Source of the DNA: Lysobacter enzymogenes
GTDB taxonomy: Bacteria; Pseudomonadota; Gammaproteobacteria; Xanthomonadales; Xanthomonadaceae
NCBI RefSeq assembly: GCF_017355525.1
Contig: NZ_CP067395.1
Span: 2,418,001 to 2,482,000, forward strand
DNA: 64,000 nucleotides
Reading direction: 5' to 3'
The notes under the pieces are model-generated. The model ran no database searches. It was not told the DNA's origin and was given only the letters and a program-made list of their open reading frames with translations. Made by a program: the position numbers and the translations under genes. Shown piece after piece: positions 8,875-16,228 of this stretch; position 1 is the stretch's first letter; every line of letters starts with the position of its first letter.

Positions 8875-9466
8875 TCCCGGCAAGACCCGCTCGCCTCAAG
8901 CCGGCGCCCGGGTACGACGCTTCGAACTCGGCGCTGCCTGCCTGGCCGCCGCGCTCGCCCTGAGCTTGAGCGTCGGCTGCCTGGCCCAGGCCGGCACCGC
9001 ACCGGCCGCGACCGCCGCGACCGCGAACCCGGCCGCCATCGCCTTCCCCGCCGGCTACACGCGCTGGACCCACATCAAGAGCGGCCTGATCACCTCCGCC
9101 CACGCCGCGTTTCCGCGCTTCGGCGGCCTGCACCACGTCTACGCCAATCCGGCCGCGCTGCAGGGCCTGCGCGGCGGCGCCTATCCCGACGGCGCGGTGC
9201 TGGTCTACGACCTGTTCGAAACCCGCGACAACGCCGGCATCGTCGACCAAGGCCCGCGCCGGCACATCGACGTGATGGTCAAGGACAGCGCGCGCTTCCA
9301 GGCCAGCGGCGGCTGGGGCTACGCCGAATTCGCGGCCGGCGAGCGCAGCGACCGCTTGAAGGGCGCCGAACGCGACGGCTGCGCGGCCTGCCACGCGACC
9401 CGGCGCGCGCACGGCGATGTGTTCAGCGAATGGGGCAATGCCGGCGAAGCCGACGCTTCGAGCTAG
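8864..9466 (+). CDS. Cytochrome P460-like c-type heme protein
   Basis: Exported protein of 200 residues. A signal segment (about residues 20-42, ending LSVGCLAQAG) is followed by a P460-like domain with YTRWTHIKSGLI, HHVYANPAAL and YPDGAVLVYDLFE. The heme c attachment motif is C173-A-A-C176-H177 near the C-terminus, typical of the family. P460 proteins oxidise hydroxylamine in some bacteria, but most members have unknown substrates, and the lysine cross-link to heme cannot be judged from sequence. The ATG at 8864 overlaps the upstream membrane protein gene by 11 bases, suggesting the two proteins work together at the membrane (inference). Confidence 0.85.
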   Translation: MRADPGKTRSPQAGARVRRFELGAACLAAALALSLSVGCLAQAGTAPAATAATANPAAIAFPAGYTRWTHIKSGLITSAHAAFPRFGGLHHVYANPAALQGLRGGAYPDGAVLVYDLFETRDNAGIVDQGPRRHIDVMVKDSARFQASGGWGYAEFAAGERSDRLKGAERDGCAACHATRRAHGDVFSEWGNAGEADASS

Positions 9467-9506
9467 TGAGCGCTCGCCGCGGCCGATCGGGCAGCGCCGA
9501 GGCCGA

Positions 9507-9558
9507 AGCCCCGCCATAGGGGCTCCGCAACTGCGAGGCAGGTAGCGGAAGGGGCTTC
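9507..9558. repeat. Hairpin-forming repeat after the cytochrome gene
   Basis: AGCCCC at 9507-9512 pairs with GGGGCT at 9519-9524, and alternatively GAAGCCCC at 9505-9512 pairs with GGGGCTTC at 9551-9558. No T-run follows, so it is at best a weak terminator or a degenerate palindromic repeat. Confidence 0.4.
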
Positions 9559-9724
9559 AGCCGCGACGCATTTCGACCGCAGGGCCGGAAAACCCGATCC
9601 GCCCAAGCCCCGCCCCGCCCGAAATGCGAGAATCCGTCCTCGCCCCCCCACCGTCCCGGCCGCCGCACGCGGCGCCGGCGCGGCATTACCGCCGCGCTCC
9701 GCCAAGCGGCCGGCAGGACAGACC

Positions 9725-10198
9725 ATGATCGCCAACGACGTACTGCGCAGCATCCGTTACATGCTCGACCTGAGCGACCAGAAGGTGGTCGAGATCGTCC
9801 ATCTGGCCGACCCCGGCTTCGCGCTCGAAAAAGCCGACGTGCAAGCCTTCCTCAAGAAAGACGAGGACGAAGGCTACGCGCCGTGCGACGACGCCGTGCT
9901 CGCGCGCTTCCTCGACGGCCTGGTGTTCCACTACCGCGGCCGCGACGAAAGCCAGCCGCCGCGGCCGCTGGAAAAGCGCGTCAGCAACAATCTGGTGCTG
10001 AAGAAGCTGCGCGTCGCCTTCGAGCTCAAGGACCTCGACATGCATCAGGCCTTCGCCGATGCGGGCTTCCCGGTGTCGAAACCCGAACTGAGCGCGCTGT
10101 TCCGCCAGAGCGACCACAAGAACTTCCGCGCCTGCGGCGATCAGATGCTGCGCAACTTCCTCAAGGGCTTGACCTTGCGGATTCGCGGCGCCAATTGA
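9725..10198 (+). CDS. yehS: YehS-family protein (DUF1456)
   Basis: Cytoplasmic protein of 157 residues made of two related DUF1456 halves: residues about 1-70 (NDVLRSIRYMLDLSDQKVVEI ... FLDGLVFHYRGRD) and about 85-155 (NNLVLKKLRVAFELKDLDMHQAF ... FLKGLTLRIRG). Length and both halves fit E. coli YehS. Function is not established. AGGACAG lies upstream of the ATG at 9725. It converges with pntB; a GC hairpin at 10234-10265 lies between them. Confidence 0.92.
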   Translation: MIANDVLRSIRYMLDLSDQKVVEIVHLADPGFALEKADVQAFLKKDEDEGYAPCDDAVLARFLDGLVFHYRGRDESQPPRPLEKRVSNNLVLKKLRVAFELKDLDMHQAFADAGFPVSKPELSALFRQSDHKNFRACGDQMLRNFLKGLTLRIRGAN

Positions 10199-10233
10199 GC
10201 GACGGCGGCAGCGGCCGCCGACCGTCACGGGTG

Positions 10234-10265
10234 GGAACGGGCGCGTGGTTATCCGCGCCCGTTCC
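10234..10265. terminator. GC hairpin between convergent yehS and pntB
   Basis: A 12-bp perfect stem (10234-10245 with 10254-10265) with an 8-base loop lies between the two converging stop codons. Neither side has a T-run, so it is a possible bidirectional transcription stop rather than a classical intrinsic terminator. Confidence 0.5.
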
Positions 10266-10282
10266 GACCAGCGACGGGCGGC

Positions 10283-11716
10283 TCAATGCCCGCCGTCGAG
10301 CGCCTTCAACTCCGACACCAACGCGCTCGCCATCTCCGCGCCGTCGCCGTACAGCATGCGGGTGTTGTCGGCGTAGAACAGCGCATTCTCGATCCCGGCG
10401 AAACCGGTGCCCTTGCCGCGCTTGATCACGATGGTGTTGCGCGAATTGACCACGTCGAGGATCGGCATGCCGTAGATCGGCGAGGCCGGGTCGGTCTTGG
10501 CGACCGGATTGACCACGTCGTTGGCGCCGATCACCAGCGACACGTCGGTGGTGGCGAATTCGGGATTGATGTCGTCCATGTCGGCGATGAGGTCGTACGG
10601 CACGCCGGCTTCGGCGAGCAGCACGTTCATGTGCCCGGGCATGCGGCCGGCGACCGGATGGATCGCGAACTTCACCTTGACCCCGCGGTCCATCAGCTTC
10701 TGCGCCAGCTCCCAGATCTTGTGCTGGGCCTGCGCCACCGCCAGGCCGTAGCCGGGCACGATCACCACGCGTTCGGCGAAGGCCATCATCGCGGCGACGT
10801 CGCCGGCTTCGATCGGCTTCTGGGTGCCGGCGATTTCCTGCGCCTGGCCGCCGCCGCCGAAGTTCGAGAACAGCACGCCGCTGATCGGCCGGTTCATCGC
10901 CTTGGCCATCAAGCGCGTCAGCAGCATGCCGGCCGCGCCGACCATGGTGCCGGCGATGATCAGCGCCTCGTTGCCGAGCACATAGCCTTCGAACGCCACG
11001 GCCAGGCCGGTGAAGGCGTTGTACAGCGAGATCACCACCGGCATGTCGGCGCCGCCGATCGGCAGGGTCATCAGCACGCCGAGCGCCAGCGCGGCGACGA
11101 AGAAGGCGATGATGACGCCGACGTTGAGGGTCATGAACGCGGCGATGCCGAGCACCACCACCGCCAGCGCGACCACGGCGTTGAACGCCTGCTGGCCGGG
11201 GAACACCACGCGCTTGTCCAGGCGCCCGTCGAGCTTGGCCCAGGCGATCACCGAACCCGACAGCGACACCGCGCCGATCGCCGCGCCGACCACCGCCAGC
11301 ACCAGCGCCACGGTCGGCGTGTGCATCGCGATCACGCCGCGTTCGAGCTGCGCCTGCAGCGGGTCGGCCGGCATCTGCGCGGCCAGCCGCAGCAGTTCGA
11401 CCGCGCCGATCGCCGCCGCCGAACCGCCGCCCATGCCGTTGTACAGCGCGACCATCTGCGGCATGTCGGTGATGGCGACCTTCTTGCCCGAGATCCACGC
11501 CGCCGCGGTGCCCAGCAGCAAGGCCGTGGCGATCAGGCCGAGGTTGTGCAGGCCCGGCAGGAACAGCGTGGCCACGGTCGCGATGATCATGCCCGCGCCG
11601 GCCCAGCGGATGCCGCTGCGCGCGCTGACCGGCGAAGCCATGCGTTGCAGGCCGAGCAGGAACAGGGTCGCGGCGACCAGATAACTCAACTTCACTACAG
11701 TCGAAAGGACGTCCAT
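10283..11716 (-). CDS. pntB: NAD(P) transhydrogenase subunit beta
   Basis: Inner-membrane subunit of the proton-translocating transhydrogenase, which reduces NADP+ with NADH using the proton gradient. 477 residues: about eight membrane helices (roughly 5-260) followed by the NADP(H)-binding dIII domain (VIVPGYGLAVAQAQHKIWEL, IHPVAGRMPGHMNVLLAEAGVPYD, VVNPVAKTDPASPIYGMPIL, FAGIENALFYADNT). The frame is open to 11836, but the ATG at 11714-11716 matches the family start (MDVLSTVVKLSYLVAA) and has GGAG upstream. It lies 130 bp behind pntAB; pntAA is not adjacent but 2.7 kb further on. Confidence 0.95.
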   Translation of the reverse strand: MDVLSTVVKLSYLVAATLFLLGLQRMASPVSARSGIRWAGAGMIIATVATLFLPGLHNLGLIATALLLGTAAAWISGKKVAITDMPQMVALYNGMGGGSAAAIGAVELLRLAAQMPADPLQAQLERGVIAMHTPTVALVLAVVGAAIGAVSLSGSVIAWAKLDGRLDKRVVFPGQQAFNAVVALAVVVLGIAAFMTLNVGVIIAFFVAALALGVLMTLPIGGADMPVVISLYNAFTGLAVAFEGYVLGNEALIIAGTMVGAAGMLLTRLMAKAMNRPISGVLFSNFGGGGQAQEIAGTQKPIEAGDVAAMMAFAERVVIVPGYGLAVAQAQHKIWELAQKLMDRGVKVKFAIHPVAGRMPGHMNVLLAEAGVPYDLIADMDDINPEFATTDVSLVIGANDVVNPVAKTDPASPIYGMPILDVVNSRNTIVIKRGKGTGFAGIENALFYADNTRMLYGDGAEMASALVSELKALDGGH

Positions 11717-11846
11717 CAGCGCGCGCGCTCCAGAGAACGATAACTGCCCGAGCGGCAGCACCCAACCGAGAAAGGAAGCAGCGGCGCAGGCGGCCGCGAC
11801 GAAGACGGCGGCCGCGGCCGCCGCGAGGTACCGCACCGGCGGCGCA

Positions 11847-12167
11847 TCAACCGCCCGCCTTGCCGCCCGGCGCCTTGCTGGACTTGAACATCTCCAGCAT
11901 GCGCTCGGTCACCACGTAGCCGCCGGCGGCGTTGCCCGCGCCGAGCAGCACCGCGACGAAGCCGATGGCTTTTTCCAGCAAGGTGTCGGCGTGGCCGAGC
12001 ACGATGATCGCGCCGATCAGCACGATCCCGTGGATGAAGTTGGAACCCGACATCAGCGGGGTGTGCAGGATCACCGGCACCCGCGAGATGATTACGTGGC
12101 CGGCGATCGCGGCCAACATGAAGATGTACAGCGCCACGAACCCGTCGCTCATCCGTTCCGTCCCCAT
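11847..12167 (-). CDS. pntAB: NAD(P) transhydrogenase subunit alpha part 2
   Basis: Small membrane subunit (106 residues) equivalent to the C-terminal membrane part of E. coli PntA. Three hydrophobic segments follow the start (FVALYIFMLAAIAGHVIISRV, IHGIVLIGAIIVLGH, AIGFVAVLLGAGNAAGGYVVTERM), and the motif VPVILHTPLMSGSNFIHG is diagnostic. Start is the ATG at 12165-12167 or, equally plausible, the in-frame ATG at 12150-12152. It precedes pntB in one operon and is divergent from a sigma factor gene. Confidence 0.94.
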   Translation of the reverse strand: MGTERMSDGFVALYIFMLAAIAGHVIISRVPVILHTPLMSGSNFIHGIVLIGAIIVLGHADTLLEKAIGFVAVLLGAGNAAGGYVVTERMLEMFKSSKAPGGKAGG

Positions 12168-12372
12168 GCGATGTCCGGGCCATCATAACCGGCCGTGAAT
12201 GCGGCGCCACCGTTGTCAACCGATCCGGACCGCGGGCGTTCCCGGATTGCGTAAGCGCCGCACATTCCGGCGCAGGGATCCGCCGCATGGCCGACACCAT
12301 TCATCCTCATCGCCGTCCCCGCCGCCGGCACGCCCGCCGCCGCCCGGGCGCGCGCGGCTGAGGCGCCCGAGC

Positions 12373-13128
12373 GTGCTGCAACCGCCCGCCGCCCGTATCC
12401 TGGAGGCCGTGAGCGTCGACCACGACCCGCTGCCGCCGAACGACCCGCTGGAGCATCGCTACGACGCTCGCGGGCCGCAGCGTGCGCAGGCGTCGGGCCC
12501 GCGGCCGCCGGCGGACGCGCCGCGACCGGCCCGCGCCGCCTACGGCGAGGCCGTTCGCGGCGACGCCGAGGACGCGCTGCCGCCGCTGCCCGAGCCCGAA
12601 CCGGCGCCGGCGCGGCTGCCGGCCAGCCTGGAGGAATTCCTCGCCGGCCTGGGCTCGCGCGCGTTCCGCTTCGCCGAACTGGGCCTGCGCCACCGCGAGG
12701 ACGCGCTGGACGCGGTCCAGGACGCGATGATGAAGATGCTGGGTTACCGCGAGCGTCCGGCGCAGGAATGGACGCCGCTGTTCTGGAGCATCCTGCGCAG
12801 CCGCATCGTCGACGTGCAGCGGCGCCGGGCGTTCCGCCTGCGCTGGCTGCTGCCGGCGGCGCGCAACGAGGACGACTCGCCGGCCGACTGGGCCGACGAC
12901 GGCCCCGACCCGCAGCGCGCCCACGACGGCCGCGAAGCCTACGGCCGGCTGGCGCAGGCGCTGCAACAACTGCCGCGGCGACAACGCGAAGCGTTTTCGC
13001 TGCGGGTCCTGGAAGAACTCGACGTCGCCACGACCGCGCGGGCGATGGGCTGCAGCGAAGGCGCGGTGAAGACGCATCTGTCGCGGGCGCGCGAAGCGCT
13101 GCAGCGGCAATTGGAGGAATGGCGATGA
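12373..13128 (+). CDS. RNA polymerase sigma factor (sigma-70 family, ECF-like)
   Basis: About 251 residues. The N-terminal ~75 residues are Pro/Ala-rich and probably disordered. The sigma-2 region covers about residues 80-150 (FRFAELGLRHREDALDAVQDAMMKML, WTPLFWSILRSRIVDVQRRR), and sigma-4 about 190-250 (LPRRQREAFSLRVLEELDVATTARAMGCSEGAVKTHLSRAREAL). The start is uncertain: GTG 12373 has GAGG nine bases upstream, GTG 12409 is an alternative, and the frame is open to 12199. The stop overlaps the next ATG (ATGA at 13125-13128), so it is translationally coupled to a membrane protein likely to act with it. The operon interrupts the pnt genes. Confidence 0.88.
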   Translation: MLQPPAARILEAVSVDHDPLPPNDPLEHRYDARGPQRAQASGPRPPADAPRPARAAYGEAVRGDAEDALPPLPEPEPAPARLPASLEEFLAGLGSRAFRFAELGLRHREDALDAVQDAMMKMLGYRERPAQEWTPLFWSILRSRIVDVQRRRAFRLRWLLPAARNEDDSPADWADDGPDPQRAHDGREAYGRLAQALQQLPRRQREAFSLRVLEELDVATTARAMGCSEGAVKTHLSRAREALQRQLEEWR

Positions 13129-13598
13129 ACACCGACCCGCGCAGCGCCGAAGGCCGCACCCCGGCGCCGCACCGCGCAAGCCCGGCGGCCGATGCGGATG
13201 CGCGTTTCGACGCGGCCCTGCGCGCTTTGCACGCGCAGTCGCTCGAACGCGTGAGCCCGCAGGTCCGCCAGCGGCTGCGCACGATCCGCAGCGAGGCCGC
13301 CGCGCAGCCCCAGCGGGGCCGCGGCGGCCTCCTCGGCTGGGCCCTGGCCAGTTCCGGCGTGGCCGCGATCGCCCTGGCGCTGGGCCTGCAGTTCGTCGGC
13401 GGCGGCGTGCCCGCGCCGGGCCCGGCGACGGCGCCGGTCGAAGTCGCCGCGGCGCCGTCGCGCGCGGCCGCCGCGCCGGTCGCGGTCGAGACCGGCTACG
13501 ACCCGGACACCGCGGTCGCCACCCTCGACGAAAACCCCGATCTGTACCTGTGGCTGGCGTCCAATTCCGACGCCCTGCCGCGCACCCACGTGGAGTGA
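13125..13598 (+). CDS. Single-pass membrane protein coupled to the sigma factor (anti-sigma-like position)
   Basis: 157 residues. A cytoplasmic N-terminal ~65 residues (DARFDAALRALHAQSLERVS, QVRQRLRTIRSEAA) precede one membrane helix (about 66-88, LGWALASSGVAAIALALGL) and an Ala/Pro-rich periplasmic tail ending in YLWLASNSDALP. Position, topology and four-base overlap with the sigma gene are those of an anti-sigma factor, but no zinc-binding HxxxCxxC motif is present, so regulation of the sigma factor is inferred from context only. Followed five bases later by the DUF3106 gene. Confidence 0.8.
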   Translation: MNTDPRSAEGRTPAPHRASPAADADARFDAALRALHAQSLERVSPQVRQRLRTIRSEAAAQPQRGRGGLLGWALASSGVAAIALALGLQFVGGGVPAPGPATAPVEVAAAPSRAAAAPVAVETGYDPDTAVATLDENPDLYLWLASNSDALPRTHVE

Positions 13599-13603
13599 CC
13601 GCC

Positions 13604-14104
13604 ATGCGCCGTACCTTCTTCCGCCGCGCCGGCCTCGCGCTCGCCCTGGCCGCGCTCGCCGCGCCGGCGCTGGCCGCGCCGCCGGCTCCTGCCTCGGCCT
13701 CGGCTTCGGCCGCCAACCTGCCGGCCTGGGACCAGCTCAGCCAGGCCCAGCGCGAACAACTGATCGCGCCGATGCGCGACCGCTGGAACACCCAGCCCGA
13801 CGAGCGCCAGAAGATGCTCGACCGCGCCCGCCGCTGGCAGCAGATGACGCCCGAGGAGCGCCGCGAGGCGCGCAACGGCATGAAGCGCTGGGAAGGGCTG
13901 GATCCGGAGGAGCGCGGGCAGATGCGCGCGCTGTTCGCCAAGATGCGCGGCCTCGACGACAACGGCAAGCGCGCGCTGATGGAGAAGTGGCGCGCGATGA
14001 CGCCCGAACAGCGCCGCGCCTGGGTCCAGGCCAACCCGCCGCCGCCGAAGCCGCACGGCGACCATCCGTTCGGGCCGCCGCCCCCGCCGCCGCCGCGCAA
14101 TTGA
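13604..14104 (+). CDS. DUF3106 exported protein
   Basis: 166 residues with a signal peptide (MRRTFFRRAGLALALAALAA..., cleavage near ALAA) and a DUF3106 region of repeated helical units containing W-x-x-M-(T/D)-P-E-(E/Q)-R-R-x (residues about 45-140: WDQLSQAQREQL, WQQMTPEERREARN, WEGLDPEERGQM, WRAMTPEQRRAW). The tail is proline-rich (PPPPPKPHGDHPFGPPPPPPPR). DUF3106 genes commonly close sigma / membrane-protein operons in xanthomonads, as here; the function is unknown and may be periplasmic stress-related (inference). Confidence 0.88.
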   Translation: MRRTFFRRAGLALALAALAAPALAAPPAPASASASAANLPAWDQLSQAQREQLIAPMRDRWNTQPDERQKMLDRARRWQQMTPEERREARNGMKRWEGLDPEERGQMRALFAKMRGLDDNGKRALMEKWRAMTPEQRRAWVQANPPPPKPHGDHPFGPPPPPPPRN

Positions 14105-14137
14105 CGACGAACCGCCGCAAAAGCCGCGCCCGCCCCC

Positions 14138-14579
14138 TGCAGGAGCGGCGCGAGCCGCGACCGCGCCACCGCAACAACGTCGCAACAGGCCGCAGCCGTA
14201 CGCAATCGATCCCGAGTTGCCGCGAACGCCGCGCCGCCTCCCCTGTAGGAACGACGCAAGTCGCGACCGCGCAACCGCAACAACGACGCAACAGGCCGCA
14301 GCCGCACGCAATCGATCCCGAGTTGCCGCGAAAACCGCGCGGCCTCCCCGTAGGAGCGACGCAAGTCGCGACCGCGAAGCCGCAACAACGACGCAACAGG
14401 CCGCAGCCGCACGCAATAGATGCCGAGTTGCCGCGAACGCCGCGCCGCCTCGCTGTAGGAGCGACGCAAGTCGCGACCGCGAAGCCGCAACGACGACGCA
14501 GCGGCCCGCCGGTGTACGCAATCGATCGCGACAGCGGCGTAGATGCGGTTTCGCGGTCGCGACTCGCGTCGCTCCTACA
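14138..14579. repeat. Tandem array of about 105-bp units built on GTAG REP elements
   Basis: Four REP copies start at 14138, 14244, 14350 and 14454, so units are 105-106 bp. Each is followed by a conserved spacer (CAACAGGCCGCAGCCG, GAGTTGCCGCGAA). An inverted REP at 14551-14579 closes the array. Most copies read GACGCAAGTCGCGACCGCG rather than the GGCGCGAGCCGCGACCGCG type seen elsewhere. The array fills the gap between DUF3106 and pntAA. Confidence 0.8.
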
Positions 14580-14606
14580 GCGGGCGTTACAGGGTTCAAC
14601 CTCCGC

Positions 14607-14670
14607 GCGAACGCGGAGATCCGATGCTGCGGGGCAGGAACCTGGGCAGCGTTCGGATCTCCGCGTTCGC
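14607..14670. repeat. 18-bp perfect inverted repeat
   Basis: GCGAACGCGGAGATCCGA at 14607-14624 is exactly reversed at 14653-14670, with 28 bases between that can extend the pairing in part (GCTGC/GCAGC). It is not flanked by a T-run. It lies between the REP array and the pntAA terminator. Confidence 0.7.
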
Positions 14671-14822
14671 CGGTTCCGTTTCGCCGGCGATGCGGGCTCC
14701 GCTGCTGCGGCACAGCCTCGAAACCCGAGGCTCGCGGTTGCAAGAGCGCCTTCAGGCCCGACGCCTTTTTCTCAGCGCATCGCGATCTGCAACAACAGCG
14801 CCGGGCCCGACGGCCCTCCCAC

Positions 14823-14848
14823 AAAAAAGGCCCGCACAAAGCGGGCCT
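14823..14848 (-). terminator. Rho-independent terminator of pntAA
   Basis: An 8-bp stem AGGCCCGC/GCGGGCCT (14828-14835 with 14841-14848), 5-base loop, followed on the minus strand by six T. It sits 16 bases beyond the pntAA stop and shows that pntAA is not co-transcribed with pntAB-pntB. Confidence 0.85.
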
Positions 14849-14863
14849 GTTCGCACCGACCGC

Positions 14864-15982
14864 TTACGCCGCCGCGCTCTGCGCCTCGGCCTTGCGCTCC
14901 GGCCACACCGTCTTGGCCAGCAGCTCGTCGTTCCAGTCGTACTTGAGTTCGCCGCCGTCGACGAACAGGCTGACGAAGTTGAACACGTTGCGGGCGAACA
15001 TCTCGCTGGCATGCACCGCGCCGGCGCTGGCGAGGTTCAGCGGGCCGGCGATGATCACGCCGTCGGCGTCGATGGTTTCGCCGGGACGGGTCAGTTCGCA
15101 GTTGCCGCCGGTTTCCGCGGCCAGGTCGACCAGCACGCTGCCGGGCTTCATCCCGGCGATCATCGCCGCGGTCACGATCTTCGGCGCCGGCCGCCCCGGC
15201 ACCGCGGCGGTGCAGACGATCACGTCGATGTTCTTGAGGTGCTCGCCGAGCCGGCGCTGCTGTTCGGCGCGCTCCTCGTCGGTGAGCTGGCGCGCGTAGC
15301 CGCCCTCGCCCGCGGCGCTGACGCCGAGGTCGAGGAACTTGCCGCCGAGCGATTCGATCTGCTCGCGCGTTTCCGGACGCACGTCGAAGCCTTCGACCTG
15401 CGCGCCCAGGCGCTTGGCCGTGGCCACCGCCTGCAAGCCGGCGACGCCGGCGCCGACGATGAGCACGCGCGAGGGCCGGATGGTGCCGGCGGCGGTGGTC
15501 AGCATCGGGAAGAAGCGCGGCGCCAGTTGGGCGGCGATCAGCACCGCCTTGTAGCCGGCCATGCCGGCCTGCGAACTGAGCACGTCCATGGCCTGGGCGC
15601 GGGTGGTGCGCGGCAGGCGCTCCAGCGGGAACGCCAGCAGCTTGCGCGCGACGATGGCCTCGCCGCGCGCGGCATCGGCCTGCGGCTGCAGCAGCCCGAC
15701 CAGGGCCGCGCCTTCGCGCAACAGGTTCAGCCGCTCGCTGTCGGGCGCCTGCACGCACAGCACCACGTCGGCCTCGGCGGTGGCGCCGGCGGCGTCGTCG
15801 GCCAGTTCGGCGCCGGCCTGGACGTAGGCCTCGTCGGTGAAGCTCGCGCCGCGTCCGGCGTCGCGCTGGATGCGCACGCGGGCGCCGCGGGCGACCAGTT
15901 TCTTGCAGGTTTCCGGCGTCAGCGCCACGCGCCGCTCGCCGGCAGCGGTTTCGCTGGCCACGCCTATCGTGATGCCCGACAT
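14864..15982 (-). CDS. pntAA: NAD(P) transhydrogenase subunit alpha part 1
   Basis: Cytoplasmic NAD(H)-binding dI subunit, 372 residues, equivalent to the N-terminal part of E. coli PntA. The alanine-dehydrogenase/PNT N-terminal domain (GERRVALTPETCKKL) precedes the Rossmann domain with VLIVGAGVAGLQAVATAKRLGA, KIVTAAMIAGMKPGSVLVDLAAE and the C-terminal FNFVSLFVDGG. The frame opens at 16102, but the ATG at 15980-15982 matches the family start (MSGITIGVASETAAGERRVAL). It has its own terminator and is separated from pntAB-pntB by an unrelated operon on the other strand, so the enzyme must be assembled from two transcription units. Confidence 0.95.
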   Translation of the reverse strand: MSGITIGVASETAAGERRVALTPETCKKLVARGARVRIQRDAGRGASFTDEAYVQAGAELADDAAGATAEADVVLCVQAPDSERLNLLREGAALVGLLQPQADAARGEAIVARKLLAFPLERLPRTTRAQAMDVLSSQAGMAGYKAVLIAAQLAPRFFPMLTTAAGTIRPSRVLIVGAGVAGLQAVATAKRLGAQVEGFDVRPETREQIESLGGKFLDLGVSAAGEGGYARQLTDEERAEQQRRLGEHLKNIDVIVCTAAVPGRPAPKIVTAAMIAGMKPGSVLVDLAAETGGNCELTRPGETIDADGVIIAGPLNLASAGAVHASEMFARNVFNFVSLFVDGGELKYDWNDELLAKTVWPERKAEAQSAAA

Positions 15983-16228
15983 GCTCTGCTCCGTGCCCGG
16001 TTCGCCGCATCGTAGCGGATGCGAAGGCGCGCGCGCGATCCCGGCCGGCGAACGGTCGCTCAGAAGCGGCGGGAAGTCACAGGGGCGCCACCGATGGAGC
16101 ACGCCGTTGCGAGAGTGCTTCAGTCTTGAGGCCGGCTGCCGGGAGCGCGGCGAGCCGGGCGGAAAGCGCCGCGGCCGAAGCCCCTGCCACCGCAGCGAGC
16201 CGCGTGGCGGCCCGCGCTTCGCTCAGCC

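Noticed and set aside
11717..11836. Upstream 40-residue extension of pntB
   Set aside because: Open and hydrophobic, but the family start and a GGAG motif favour the ATG at 11714-11716.
12307..14490. 727-codon minus-strand frame over the sigma/DUF3106 operon
   Set aside because: Translation is low-complexity and repeats the REP array; the plus-strand genes have recognisable domains.
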